Source: Lichenostomus cassidix
Lineage: Eukaryota > Chordata > Aves > Passeriformes > Meliphagidae
Assembly: GCA_008360975.2 (NCBI GenBank)
Contig: CM039211.1
Coordinates: forward strand, 49,164,077-49,228,076
Length of the DNA: 64,000 nt
Reading direction: 5' to 3'
Part shown: one piece after another, positions 25,501 through 38,270 of the stretch
Numbering within the stretch: the stretch's first letter is position 1
How the letters are laid out: each line of letters opens with the position of its first letter
Program-made: the position numbers and the translations under genes
The notes under the pieces: generated by a model
The model's input: only the letters and a program-made list of their open reading frames with translations
What the model was told of the DNA's origin: nothing
Database searches by the model: none

Positions 25501-28500
25501 AGCTAAAACTGAAAAGAAGCAACTGAAAAGCTCTAGAAGAGAAAAATGTAACAATTACCTACCGCTCTCCTTCACTCCCACACACAAACACACACAAAGT
25601 TTTGGGCAATGATCCAGATCTTTAACTAGCAAATATGGGAATCTCGCTTAGATCTCCTTTTCTTACTGCCAGTGGAACTGCCTGTTTTTCTTCCAAGTTT
25701 CTAATTAGTCCTTAAGGCACCAGAGCTCTGCTTTGTCAGTCACTATTTACAGTAGTGGTCGATCTGAACTGCTGCTGTTTCCTTGTTGGCTCAGGTAGGC
25801 TGTACACCCTCTGGCGCACACCCACTTTGGGGTCTACCACATTAAGACTCTATATCAGCTAAAGCAATAAAGATCCCATTCAAGATGGATGAAATTAAAC
25901 ACTTGTAACGATCTTACAAGAGATGGTGTGGGAACAAAGAAAAAAATCTAGAAGAGGAAATCGTTGACTTTATTATGCTGTCAGTTTGTTACACAGTAAA
26001 ATGGGCAAGAGCTCAATTTTTATTTTTGTCCCAGGTCATGTTTGATATTTATTCAGTGAAGATTTTTCTCTGCCTTTCTCTTTTGCTGTTTCTCCCTTGG
26101 GAAGAGACATGAGCACAGATAAAAGCTAATTTTGTAATCCTGGCCATGCAATGAAACCAAAAACTTATGATTTGGTCCTCACAAACAACGTTTTTATGCA
26201 CTTTTTATTCACTGTATGGATAATATGATATAACATTTGAGAAGACAATGTGTATGTGTCATTGACTGGTTGGCTCTTGCAATGAAAGTGGTTTTAGGCA
26301 TAATGTTTTATATGATAGTTTAGTGGTATCTCCTGGAAAGCAGACAGTATAAATCAATCTCATCTGTCATCCTATCAGACTTAGACTGATCATGATAGTT
26401 TATATATGCAATAGAAAATTTGCAATTAATATCTCATGTGATGCTAATTAATGATGCTAACAGAAGATAAATATGGGTGAAAGCACTAGAATTCTTTTGT
26501 TGTCTCCATAGCCTTAAAATCTATCAGCACGCAGTAACATATACACAAATCTTTTATTCTGAATGGATTAACCTCAGTTTATCTAAGGACACTTTTCTGT
26601 GTTTGGCTCAGAACACCCTCTGCTTGAATAACTAAAGCTCACATTGGTGCCTCATTGTTTTCTTTCAGCTGAGATGTCTGAAGAAATGCTTTTTAACAAA
26701 TGTGCCCCTAAAGTCTCCAGAAGACCATACAGGTCTACATTCCATTGCAAAACTTTTCAGTTAGGGCCTAGATCTTTTCTTTTTTGTTTCATTTCCCCCC
26801 CCTTTTTTGTTTTTTTGTTTTCACTAAACTGTTTAAAAGTCTTCCAAAAGCTTAGACTCTCTACAATAACAATGATAATGGCAATTTCAAAACCATTAAT
26901 GATTGTATGTGCCATCCTCCCTTTATACTGTGGTTTGAAAGTAATAGAATAATGTTAGTTCACTCTTTCAGATTTTTGTGTTGCCTGCACTATTGCACCA
27001 ACTCACAACAATGAAATAAGTTCAAGGACTTCTATTTCAGCTCATGTGTATTATCTGAGCTCCCAAAAGGCTTCACTAAGAAAATGCTACTATAATACTA
27101 ATGATTTTGTAAAACCTGTACCAAGTTTAATAGTTCTTGTGCGTTGTTTTCACTTTTTTACTACGAAAAAATTATTGATACTAAATGGAAAAAAGTCAGA
27201 CATTATTAACAATAATAAATAATATTAAAATAAAGACCATGTATATATTATTCAAGAGAAATTATTTTTGCTCCTGTAGGGTTGTTTTTATCTTTTTTTT
27301 AATCAAGGTCAAGGTTGGTATTTTTATTAACCAGAAAAAATGTGTCTGTCAACTTCAAATAAATTAATAAGATATTCACAACAGCATCTTTAATACTGAG
27401 TACATGAAAAGCCAGAGGAGGAGATAAGGCAAATGAGATGGAGCTGGGGAAAAAAAACTGTGTTAATATTTTGGCCCCTCATTTCCTAAGAACACAGATT
27501 TGTGGAACTTCAGAATTACTTTTCTGGTATAGGAAAACCATGAGTTATTTTTTTCCCCAGTCACTTCTTAGAACAACATTGTTTTTCTTCAAAGCTATGT
27601 TGAACTAGAAGAAGTCAGATCATTTGCTTGGAAAATGTGCCTGAAAATAAAGTGGCCCAATTCTGAGCACATGAAGAGGTACTGCTATTTCCAGAACAGG
27701 GAATTTTGATTCAGCTTCACCAGGAGCCTAAAGCAGTATCTAAGATACATTTGAAAGCTAGATCTTTTGCTCACACTCTTAAAAACAAGAATATTCAAAG
27801 AATTTGGCATATGTAAACAACTACTGTTGAAAATAATGTATTTCTGTATCTGCTGGTTATCTTTACATGTACAAAGTTCATTATTATACACATTCTCACA
27901 AACACATTTGGATTATGTAATACTTTTTATATCTTACTCAATGTTCTAAACATAAGGTCTTGATACTATTATTTTTGTATGGCTCCAATCACATGACAAC
28001 TGAAATAATATATGCTCTTCCCTAATCCAGTTTCTTTGACTTTAGGGAAAAATACTAATATTAAGCCCAGGTGTGCTGACTCCCTTATAAAAGACCTCCA
28101 TTATTACCAAAGCTCAGAAAACTGTGATTCATCATGTGCAAATATAATACTACATTCTAAAACTCATGAGGAAAAGTATTGTGGACTTTTTGTATGAACT
28201 TGGCCCACTTGCTGATTAGGCCTGGGACTATTTTTCTGTAACTCCATTTATGATGGGAAGCATTTAGTGTAATTGTGTCCTCAGATAAGCATGTTCACAG
28301 ACAGCCCTTTTTCCTACTGCTACAGACAACAGTAAAGTCTGGTATGAATTTCTCAAATCAAATTTAAAAAAAAAGTTAAATCAGAACAGAAAAAAAGGAC
28401 AACAATGCAGGCTTTTGCTTATGAATTGTAATTTTTAATGACCCTAAAACCTGAAAATTGTAGAAGGTATAAAATACAACATTAAATATTTCTTTCTTGC

Positions 28501-31500
28501 TGGTTTTCACTTAATGTTTGAAAATGAAAACCATTTGGAACAATGAAAAAGAAATATTCATACACAGGACCTGGTGGACATAAAAACGTTTCTTATTTCA
28601 TAAGAGTCGACATTTTCCTTTGGTGAGCTTAGGATTTCTTTGATTAAATAAAAAAAAAAACCCTCATAATAAATTGCAGCCTAGACGTCACCATGCACAC
28701 AGATGTCTGAAGTCTGGAGTGATGTGAGATTTTAAAAAATACTTTTAAATGCTTTTTGAGCTTTTCCGCTCAGAGCCTACAATTTATTTCAAGCTCTGCA
28801 GCCATCCTCCAGAGAAAAAGCAAAAATCCCATTAATCTGATCATGTAACAGGAATTATTACACCTGAGTTCTGTGATTGCACAGATATGTAAGTGCTGTA
28901 TAATAATAGTCCTAAACAACTAGTAACAGAAGTAATAGAAAATAGATGGTTATATTTTGAATACTATTTGAATATGCAGTATGCAGTTAGAGAGCTTCCT
29001 AGCTGTCAAAAACATCTGTCTCAACTGTAACAACAGTATTCTGCTCGCATGACCAACTGTTCTCTAAAGACACTGTTTCTACAGCTGCCTACCACCTGAT
29101 AAAGTGTACACTTGTATTATGGAGCCTATCTTTCCTGCACTTGTAATTTTTCACAGAGATACAGCTGGGTGGGCCTGTGTTTGTCATCAGCCTCCTACTA
29201 AAGTGGCTACTATCACCTTGATTGTATGCAAAGCAGACTACGCCAGAAAGGGAAATCAATAAAAACAAAAAGAAAGCCACTGTGAATAACCAAAGGCACT
29301 AGTACACACTGAAAAGTAGTTAAGAGGGCATTTTCTTGCTGCTTCATTTCTACTTCCTAAAAGTTAGATGTATTTTAGGCATGCAATGTTGCAATCTTTC
29401 GCAGATCATGCCAGAGGAAAGGGCTTTTAGTCTTTGTGATGGACACTTGGGTGCCAAATGTAGTAAGAGCACCATCCTGAATAATCTTGCCTTTGAAAAA
29501 TTAGGTGATACTTACAGGAATCTCTAAAAACAGAATCAAATAATACCCAATGGCACAATCTAGACATATGCTGTTGCCTTCTTCTTCAGCTTATTCTTGT
29601 AACTGATTTGCAATCCACTTCTGCTAGAAGAGGAAGCAATATTCACATGGCTCTCCATCAGAATTAGAAACATCTTAAGGACATGCATAGAGCTTTGGAC
29701 AGACTAACATGACTTTGCATATTGCTTGCTTTTCTTTTTATGATATTTGTGCTTGAATAAAATGATGCCTTGCAACCCAAGTCTAGTCCATAACATAAAC
29801 CATAGCAAGTATTTCTCCTTTCATCCAGCTTATTTTACAGCCTCCAGACACACTCTAGCTCATATGGTCTACAGCACCACTTACTCCCAGGTAGCATTCA
29901 ACAGGCTGTGTGGATGCAGACAGGTTTTGATATAGTTGATCTTAAATGCAGTAATTACCAATGCCAGAATGTGGAATGCATATCAGCTGATACTGGTTTG
30001 AGTTATACACAGTGACCAGCCAAAATGTATATTGCTTAAGTTTGTTGTTTGCTCAAATGTGGTTGTAAAACATTTTTAGAAGTACTGCACTGACATAGAT
30101 TTCATCTAAATTTGACTGCACACTGGAAACACCCTAGAACAGGCAAATGAGTTATCTTCAGGGCAGACAAAAAGATAACTTCACAGGCATTGGGAAGTTA
30201 CCTCTATTAACTTTAGAACTATTTACAATAGATTGTAATCCTTTAATATTGTTGACTTTGTAGTAGATTTAGAAGATCGTTATTCCCACAGTTTACATCT
30301 CTCCCTTGGAGTAGAGGAATACCTGTAAAAATGTCCCAAAAGATGAGAGACAGGTCAATATACTGAGGCAAAGAGTCATCTGAATCTTTTAATGGTTATT
30401 TACCTGTTCACATGCTGTGAGCCTTCATAGGTGATAGAGCAGGGATAAAACCCTGGTATCAAGTCCATATCTTTTCTGCTCCCTCAAACTGCCTTGATTT
30501 CAAACAGTGGGCAGGTGGAAGGTAAAGCATCTGTGCGCAGAGGCTGCAGTGGGGACTGGCCTTTAAGAGTAGCATATGAAGTAGCAAAACACCCTGTGTT
30601 CTCTCCCTTCTCTTCACCTGCTTTAGAGCCATGCACCTTATGCTGAACACAAATCCAGAAGGCACCAAGACAACAATGCCATAACAAGTAAGGAGAAAAC
30701 AGCTTGGAGTGAAGAGATCTAAGATGCAAACCCGATCTTTGTATCCCATGCACGTGAACTCCATGTAATTCTCCAAAGGATTTTAAAAAATAATCTCATT
30801 TATTTTTGTGGAAATCTTAGAAAAATGCCTATTTACTATAAACTGTTACTAACATTGCTATATCTAACATATGAAACACATACATCTTGCTTTTTTCTCT
30901 TTTATCTGTTACATTTAATATTCTGTATATGAAATACAAAACCACTACCATTGCACACATGTATGCATATGTGCACAAGATTTTTATATTTACCGCATAA
31001 ATATATTGTACATAAAAAGACTGAGGTTCTCTCTGCATCTTATTTAATATATTTAAAGTTTGAAAAGAAAATATAATGAAAATAAATAGTTTAGTGTTTA
31101 CAATGGAGTCTGGTCAATGCTTTTAAGTAATTCACATCTTATTATATCCATATAACAAGAGTTTTATTGAAATTCAATCAAAAGATTATAGCCTCAGCCC
31201 CATAAAGGGGTTGCACTGAACAGAAATCTACTATCAGAGCACATAGGCAATGGCCTGTTCTGTCACTAAAGACAATTTTTGCACTGCACTTGACTCCACA
31301 GCAGCCCTTGTCATTTAGTGTAAATTCTTGTGAATCTTCAGACCTGAAACTCTGTACAGTGTAAGATTTATGCTGGTCTTTTCTTTTCAGGTAAAAATAA
31401 TTTAAATGTATATTCATCATTAATGTAAAATGGAGTTACTGGTACAATTTGACATTTTCATATGAGTATGACTATTAATGTAGGCTTTTAAAATCTTGAA

Positions 31501-34500
31501 ATCTCTAGCTAAATGTTTCCTTTAATATTGGTGGTGTGAGTTTGTTGTTCTTTTTAATATAAGTTTACGCAGGTAAACTTATTCTTAAGTACGTGTCTTA
31601 AAACTAGAACAGGAAAAGCAAACTTTGTTTCACAACTGGGCAGTTTCAGGGACAAGGAAATGAAATTACAGAAATGAATGTTGAAAATTTCTCATTTAAC
31701 ACTTGTGAAATTCAGACAACAGTTGTCTGCTGAAGCAGTTGAGGAGTATGCTATGGGGAGGGATTTTAATTACAAGAGTCACATGACTGAAAGTTAAGGG
31801 ATATGTTAGAGACCTGCATTGCTATTCTTGATAACTTTCTGTTTTGTAATTTGTGTGTTTGAATGTATAGCATTGGTGACCAGGGCCCCAGCTAGGTGCT
31901 TAAAGCACAATTTTTTCACTTGAAGTCAAAACAAATAACTATTACTGCAAGACCTATGTGAAAGGTAAGACACTAAACTCCACTAGCTAAACAAGAATAA
32001 TAAAAATAGAAAATATCTTCTGTTACCTTTGTGTTTACCCTAACACACTGCCAAGACATACTGATTAAAATTCAGCTTTTCTGGTCACTCAGACTTACAC
32101 TGTGCAACTGGTACATCTTGGAGCCCACATTTCTAGCACTGGTGAGTTGTTTTTCTCTCAGTGGTTTACAAAATTATTTTTCAACTTCCTTGATTCCTGG
32201 ATATGAATACTGTGATTGAAAATAGACACATTTACATTGTACAGTCCAGATGTCTTCCAATTACTATCTTTAACTAAACTCAGCAACGATGATCTGGCTT
32301 TTTGTGTCTCAAGCTGACTTTCAGCTGCCTAACTTGAGGGACACTAAAAATTTGTTTCTTCACTTCTACATATGAAATGAACATCATTATTCATAAAACC
32401 TATCCTATTAAAACAGAAGGAACTACTTACATACATGCATTAAAAACATATGTGCAAGTCTTTGCAGGATTAAAAAAGGCAGGAAGCAACAGGTTGGGGC
32501 AACAGACACCAGATGGGTGGAAGGAAGAATAAAGTGATAGGAAAACATGGTTACGTGGGCAGGTTGCATTCACAAGTTTGAAAGCATTTGAAGGCCTGTT
32601 TTTAAAGTTTGACCTAGGTCTAAACAAATGTGTTGCTTGTCATGTAACAGCTGTTCCTGAAACATCTGCAACTCCAGTGCTCATGAACTCACACTGAATT
32701 TAAATCATAATGAGATTACTAACACATTTTGTATCATGTTATTGCTAATTTTCTACAGAACAGAGTTCATAGGTTGGTCAGACATCTATCATGGCTCACC
32801 AAACACACCAGGGTACACCTTATATTAGTAACAGGGAGGTGGCTGATGTTTAGGCAGAACAGGGCCTAAAATTCTCCTGGTGTCCTTTAAAACAGTATAT
32901 ACCTTACATAAATCACTGGCAAGAGGAAGAGTGAAAAAAAAAAAGCACAGAGTTCTGCACATAAATTTGTAGTGAAGAGAAAGTAATTATACAAGCAATG
33001 TGCTAGCTCCTGTAAACGATGCCTTGTCAGTAATGTCCAACTTTCACTACAAGTTGCATTTTGAAGAAGTCAGGAACTCTGAAGAAAAAGAAACAAAATT
33101 TTACAGCTGTAAATTAGCCTTACAATCAAGAAAGATAACACACTGATCTATTATTCCTCTGTTTTTGAAAATTACTTTAAAAAATCCAAACCACCACATT
33201 TAAAGTGCTTCTTGCAAAGATGTATCACTGTTCTGTCAGCAAAATGAACTGCATTGGAGTAACTGTAAAAATCTCCTGCTCCTTTTGAGGAAAGGGAAAC
33301 AAAACATCCTTCTAGAAAACATCTACTATACTGCATAAAAGAGAATATCCATGTTTGCAAAATAAAAAGGCACACTGTTAAATCAGAATCATATTCAGGA
33401 TATGTTTATATTTGAACATTTAACTTGCTATGAAAAATACAAAATATTTCACTATTGATCCAAAAGAAAAAGAAATAAAAAAAAAATAACAGTAATTTGA
33501 TTTCACAACAGTTCTTACTAGCAAAACTTTTGTGAGCCCTCATGAAATGAAGCTGAACTAATTGTTATGACTCCACTACTTTGTAAGGCTTTAATCATAG
33601 AGATGAACAGTGCCCATCACCACCGCTAGGGAAAGCTGCCAGAAAGCTGACCCTAAAAATAGGAAGAAGAAAAATAGCTCAAACCCTGTAAATATCAGCT
33701 AGTTATGATTTCTCTTCAAGAAAGTCTCCAAATGATCAGGAATTGTGGCATGATCCTCTCATGAGCTGCTCATCCGATGGCTTCCAAATATGGTGTCTCA
33801 TTCTTGTGAATATTCCACCATCAATTTAAAATAAATTCCCAAAGGATACAGAAAGGTACACTGATGCATATTCTGCCATGAGAAAAGCACATCACAGAGG
33901 AGCTAATTTTATCCTCCCCGACTGCAAACCCCATGTCTTCCAACAAATTGCTGAGGAGGTGGAGTTTCTCTGCATACTTTTCTCTCTGGCAGAGACTTAT
34001 CCTCAGTTTATATTACCATTATACTATTTGTTCTTGTATGTGTCAGAAAACTCGAGTACCTGGTACTTACATCAACACCCTGGAAACACAGTTTTTGACT
34101 CTTGAAAAGGAGGCCTGTTTTTCCCTTTAACCTCACAATATGAAAATAATTGTCTTGGTTACTGACTGCCACCACAGAGCACAGACCAACTGAGAGTCAG
34201 CACTTCCCTGGGAAAAGACACCAAAGTCTATCAGACAGCAATTTAGTCTCAGGAGTGTGGTGTTCCAACAGCTGAACTCTAATTTATTTGGTTTAGGGTG
34301 GAAATGTGGGAGGTAGACATATTTTTAGTCATCGGGGGATTTTTCCTTTTCACAGATGAAAGAATAAAAAAAAATGCCAGGGATGTATGTCATTGCAGTT
34401 TTGATGCCCTAGATACACTCCTCATTTTCCACGAGTGCTAATGTAGACGGATCAGGTAATTTTGCCACTTCTTGTGAAGGGGAACCCAAGCCCCTCGCCC

Positions 34501-34888
34501 CGTCGCCAGGGAGCAGCCCCTCCGACGAACTCGGGACTTCTTCGGACAGAACAGATGAGGAACAAACTCCTGGGGTGAGACTGGACATCACCTCCCTGCC
34601 GGAGGACATGAACCCTCAGCCGGACACACTTCGTCCGAGTACCCTTCATCAGAGCAAACCTTACTGCAGAAGTGCAGCCGGGGTCTGCAGCTCCCGCAGC
34701 AGCAGCCGGGCGGCGAGCAGTGCCCGTCGAAGGCTGGTTAGCCCGGCTACCTGGAGCTGCCAGGCGGCTCTCCGCACCGGGGGTCGCCAGGGGAGGAGCC
34801 GTCCCGCCCCTGCTCCCGCCGCCCGACCGCTTGCCTTGGCCGGGCTAAGGTAGAGGCATAGTTGCCGGCTACGAGGAAAACCACTTAC
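19556..34888. other. DOCK8 intron 1 (15.3 kb)
   Basis: The largest intron in the window. Its only recognised content is the CR1 element at about 22450-23938 and the GC-rich left shoulder of the promoter island (from about 34570). Large first introns commonly carry enhancers, but nothing I can read by eye identifies one. Confidence 0.7.
22450..23938 (+). mobile_element. CR1 LINE, 3' half with decayed reverse transcriptase
   Basis: About 1.5 kb of the CR1 ORF2 C-terminal half and the 3' tail. Recognisable translated stretches include SQGSLRGLVLFNVFINDI (RT motif, normally QGSVLGPVLFNIFIND) and later DRLEKWVHEH. The catalytic FADD box reads FIHD here and the frame is broken by several stops and shifts, so it cannot retrotranspose. 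The 3' end is the typical ccattctgtggttcta. Weak similarity may extend left to about 22150. It is inserted antisense to DOCK8. Confidence 0.9.
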
Positions 34889-35760
34889 CTGTTGATTTTC
34901 AGGGCGAACGCCCTCCTGTCGGCGGCAGGTAACGTCGCCATACGGGTGAGCAGCCGCGGGTGTCGGCTGCCGACGAGGATCGAGACTGGCTGTACGCACG
35001 AAGGGTGGCTTTATTTAATTTATTTATTTTTCTTAATTGCATGCTCCGGGCTAAAAACCTGACGATCCGCTGACAGTTCTGGGTGCCAACTTCCGCATTT
35101 TACCTTCCTCACCGAAATTGGCCGGAGTGGGAGGGATCTGTCCCAGTACACAGCGGGCTGCTCAGCCTGGCGCGTCTGCCCCACCGCCGGCAGCGCCCAG
35201 CCCGGGGTCCCACGCCTTCCCAGCGGCTTCCACCGGCTGCCCGCCGCGGCCAGGGCGCCCAGGGGCACTGGGGCAGAGCAGGAACTTCCCCTCCCTCTTT
35301 TACAGAGGTGAACCCCGAGCCGCCCGTGGGCATTTTGGAGGGAAGCAGCTGGGAAGGCAAGTACTTAGGCATGGGCAGGAAGGGAAGGCACCGTGTACAT
35401 CTCAACGCGCACAGTTGCGGGAATTCTTGCGCATCCCTCACAACCCTTTTTCGTTTGGAAATCGCAGTGCTGGTGTCAGACACCTACGTCTGCGCCCCAC
35501 CACACCCCACACGCATACACACACGCCGGGGGTCAAGCGCTGCTCTGCGGGAGCGGGCGAGGAAGCAGCGGGCACCGCTGTGCACCGCTGGCCACCGCCG
35601 TAGCCGACCAGCCTCGGATGCCGAGTATCCAGCCCGTCCTGCCAGGCAGAGCAGGCGCGGCCGCCGGCCCGGGCCAGGCAGGATCGGGCGGGGCAGGCTG
35701 AATAGGGCTGCCCGGAGCAGGGCAGAACCGCGCCCGCTGCCCTTCAGGCATCAGAGATAG
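34570..35760. promoter_or_regulatory. CpG island at the DOCK8 promoter
   Basis: A GC- and CpG-rich block in an AT-rich neighbourhood, spanning DOCK8 exon 1 and about 800 bp upstream of its ATG. It contains GC boxes (for example gggcgggg at 35687-35694 and cccgcccc near 34803). No TATA box is evident upstream of DOCK8. The island is the probable DOCK8 promoter. The CpG richness also produces long open frames on both strands (for example 35083-35760) that I do not take as genes. Confidence 0.8.
34889..34941 (-). CDS. DOCK8: DOCK8 exon 1, coding part
   Basis: Encodes residues 1-17, MATLPAADRRAFALKIN, plus two bases of the next codon, then the donor gtaagt. It matches the start of vertebrate DOCK8 (human begins MATLPSAERRAFALKIN). 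The start codon has G at +4 but a pyrimidine at -3, so the context is only moderate. No other in-frame ATG lies in the exon. The 5' UTR runs to the right into the CpG island; its length cannot be told from the sequence. Confidence 0.93.
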
Positions 35761-37305
35761 CCAGGGACCTTCCTTCGGCCCCACTAGCGCGGAGATGGAG
35801 CTGTTCAGGCAGGTAGGGACAGCAAGGTGTGAGACGTAAATACTTGTCAGCTCTTTACTTAGGACAATATTTTGCCAATACATATGTGCACCCAGCATCT
35901 ATGTTTCTTTTCCACCTAAACTGTGTGTGTAAGAAAAACTCACAGGTACCAACACCAGATACCAGCTCAGCTTGGCAGGCCTCACTGCTTTCTAGTCACC
36001 AGCACTTACTGCTCAGCTTTTTTTAAATGCCTTTTTTTATTAAGTACCTTGTGGTTGTGTTACAAAATGATGTTTCCTGACGGGTATATTTCTTTCTGCC
36101 TTAATGTAGTTTTCACTGCTTCTGCAGATAAGGAGAACCCAGCCTTCATTTGAAAGGGGAAACAGAAGCAAACATGGTTTCTGCAGATGAATTCTGAGGT
36201 AGTAGAGGCAATTCAGTTTTAGGTTGTCTTGTTTTTATTAAATCTGTGCTTTCAAGGCAACAACATTAGGATTCACTCACTGGAAGGCAGTCATAGCTTA
36301 TCTCTCCCAGTAAACTGGAAGGTATTTAGAGGAACACAGCAGGATATGAGGCAAAGAAGTGAAGACTGTCAAACAGTAAAGGCCTAAAATCATTCTACTA
36401 ACAATAACCTTTTTCTCTGTAGGATTCGGCATTCTTCAGAGTACTGTTAAGTATGTGTGGTCTCAAACATGAATGTTAGCCTTCAGGTTAACCTCTGGCT
36501 AAGGGCCCTTAGAGAAATGTAGAGAGGCTGAAGAGATGAAAGATTTAAGAAAAAAAGGCCAGAGGTAAATAAAAGAAGTTGAAAATTGAAACAAATATGG
36601 GTATCTTTTTTTAAAAACTCTACAAGGAACTGTAGCAGAACAAGACCTGGAATAGTTCAGAAAAACCGATGAAAGAAAATATTAAAATCTGCTATTAATA
36701 GGATGTTGCTGCTTAACAAATATTTGCTTTGGGAAGAATAAATTGGACACTTTATTGCATGGAACTTACCTACCACACCCATCCTGTATTTACGTCACCA
36801 AGATAAAGCTAAGGCCACTTACCTAAATGTAACTTGGGCTTAAATGTCACTTAATTATAAATCACTGATATGCAGCTGTGACATGTATTGGTGACAAGAA
36901 AAACTTCTGAATGTCACATATACATGGCTCTGGCAAAACACTACCTCATTTTTAACTGAAGCTATGAAAAGGAATCCAGGCTTCAATTTAATAGCTCATG
37001 TGGCATGAAATAGGAGCTTCCTTGACTGCTAAATCTTGCTATAGAAATAGAGCTAGCAGAAATGCAGATAACATACCAACATGGAGAAAACTATCCATTT
37101 ATGAATGACACAACTGTTTATTTTGCAGCTTCGTATATTCTCGGTAAGCATGGACAAAAGGAGTGCTCAAAAGTCTTTTGCCACATGCAGGAAAAAATGA
37201 CTGAGGAGACACACAAAAGTAAAATTTCCAAAACTTTATAATTTTGGCTAGTTTATCTACATATATATATATATATATTTAGAGAGAGAGAGAGACAGAC
37301 GGTAC
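35761..37305. other. Intergenic spacer, left part
   Basis: Between the DOCK8 island and the LTR. Nothing recognised except a (TA)n-(GA)n simple repeat at about 37260-37297 directly beside the LTR end. Confidence 0.7.
37260..37297. repeat. (TA)n(GA)n simple repeat
   Basis: Alternating TA followed by alternating AG, immediately left of the LTR that starts at 37306. Confidence 0.9.
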
Positions 37306-38270
37306 TGTCATGGTTTAAGCCCAGCTGGCAATTACGTCTCACACTCCGACTCAGTGGGATGGTGAAGGGTTGTGGGGCAGAAAGGCCTTGCAAAGTGAAG
37401 GTCTTGTTGCCCTTGTAAAATCCTTACTCACTTCTGTTACTTTGGCTAACTAGAAAAGCATTCTGGGGATGACTCAGCTAAACTAGAGGTAGAAAACAAG
37501 TTACATAATTGTAAAACAATTATTTGAACCAATAAATGCTCACACTGTGGGGCTTATGGTTGGTTACATCTGATGCTTGTTCCTATCATGATCTATGGTG
37601 GTTGGTTAAACACATTTTTGTGCCTCACGAGTATGTAAACTCATAACAAACTAACAGTTTAAGAACCCTAGATTATTGCAATAAAGTGTCTCTGCCATAC
37701 CATCATGGAGATGGTGTGCTTAACGCAGCAGGGGAGAGAGAATCCGAAGGATAAAAGCGAGGAAACTTGTGGGTTGAGACAAAGACAGATTAATGGAGAA
37801 AGCAAAAGCTGCACACACAAGCAAAGCAAAAAAAAGAATTCAGTCACTGCTTCCCATAGGCAGGTGGATGTTCAGCCATTCCCAGGAAAGCAGGGCTCCA
37901 ACACGTGCAATGTGACTTGGGAAGACAAATGTCATCACTCTGAAAGACCCCCCTGCACACATCTTCCCCCCAGCTTTCTATGCTGAGCGTGATGCCATAT
38001 GATCTGGGATATCCCTGTGGTCAGTTAGGGTCAGCTGTCCTGGCTGTGTCCCCTCACAACTCCACGTGCATCCCCAGCCTCCTCACTGGTGGTTTGGGCT
38101 GAGAAGCAGAAAAGGCCTGGATGCTATGCAAGTGCTGCTCAGCAATAACAAGAACATCCCTGTGTTATCAACACTTTTTCCAGCCCAAATCCAAAACACA
38201 GCCCCATGCCAACTACCATGAAGAAAATCTATTCTACCAAAACCTAGCCAAACCAGCCAAAACCAGCACA
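37306..38270 (-). mobile_element. LTR of an endogenous retrovirus, TGTGCTGG family, interrupted
   Basis: Read on the minus strand, it begins TGTGCTGGTTTTGGCTGG at 38270 and ends AAACCATGACA at 37306, a TGT...ACA-ended LTR. The landmarks (gggctgtgttttggattt, ttattgctgagcag, the tcccaggacagctgac-type segment) are shared with the copies at 6341 and 18841. At 965 bp it is much longer than the 566-bp copy. The excess lies in a block at about 37365-37728 that does not match the family and looks like a second insertion. The flanks (ggtac and tacat) do not form a clear target duplication. Confidence 0.82.
37365..37728 (+). mobile_element. Probable second LTR nested in the first
   Basis: A stretch of about 360 bp foreign to the surrounding LTR. 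It has its own LTR-like 3' end: ttattgcaataaagtgtctctg at about 37673-37694 contains a polyadenylation signal on the plus strand. The host LTR resumes after it (ggggagagagaatccgaagg). The repeat gatggtg occurs at 37358-37364 and again at 37710-37716 and could be a target duplication, though this does not leave TG...CA ends. Edges and class are uncertain. Confidence 0.5.

Larger units (their letters stand above)
1492..34941 (-). other. DOCK8: DOCK8 gene, 5' part (exons 1-14 of a longer gene)
   Basis: Dedicator of cytokinesis 8 is a large cytoplasmic guanine nucleotide exchange factor for CDC42, used by leukocytes for migration and immune synapse formation. Fourteen minus-strand exons join without a frame break: 34889-34941, 19453-19555, 15061-15236, 12056-12127, 8611-8734, 7659-7871, 7177-7262, 5956-6022, 5551-5700, 4853-4933, 3866 (or 3845)-4025, 3118-3257, 2791-2884, 1492-1654. 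They encode about 561 residues that follow human DOCK8 closely as I know it, starting MATLPAADRRAFALKIN. The DHR-1 lipid-binding and DHR-2 exchange domains lie beyond the left edge; the full protein is normally about 2,100 residues. All introns have GT donors and AG acceptors on the minus strand. No disabling mutation is seen, so this looks like a live gene. It is head-to-head with ZNG1, start codons about 8.65 kb apart. Confidence 0.95.

Noticed and set aside
35083..35760. A 225-codon open frame on the plus strand upstream of DOCK8
   Set aside because: It lies in the CpG island, where stops are rare by composition. Overlapping frames on both strands are equally open, the product is Pro/Arg/Ala-rich low-complexity, and it matches nothing I recognise.
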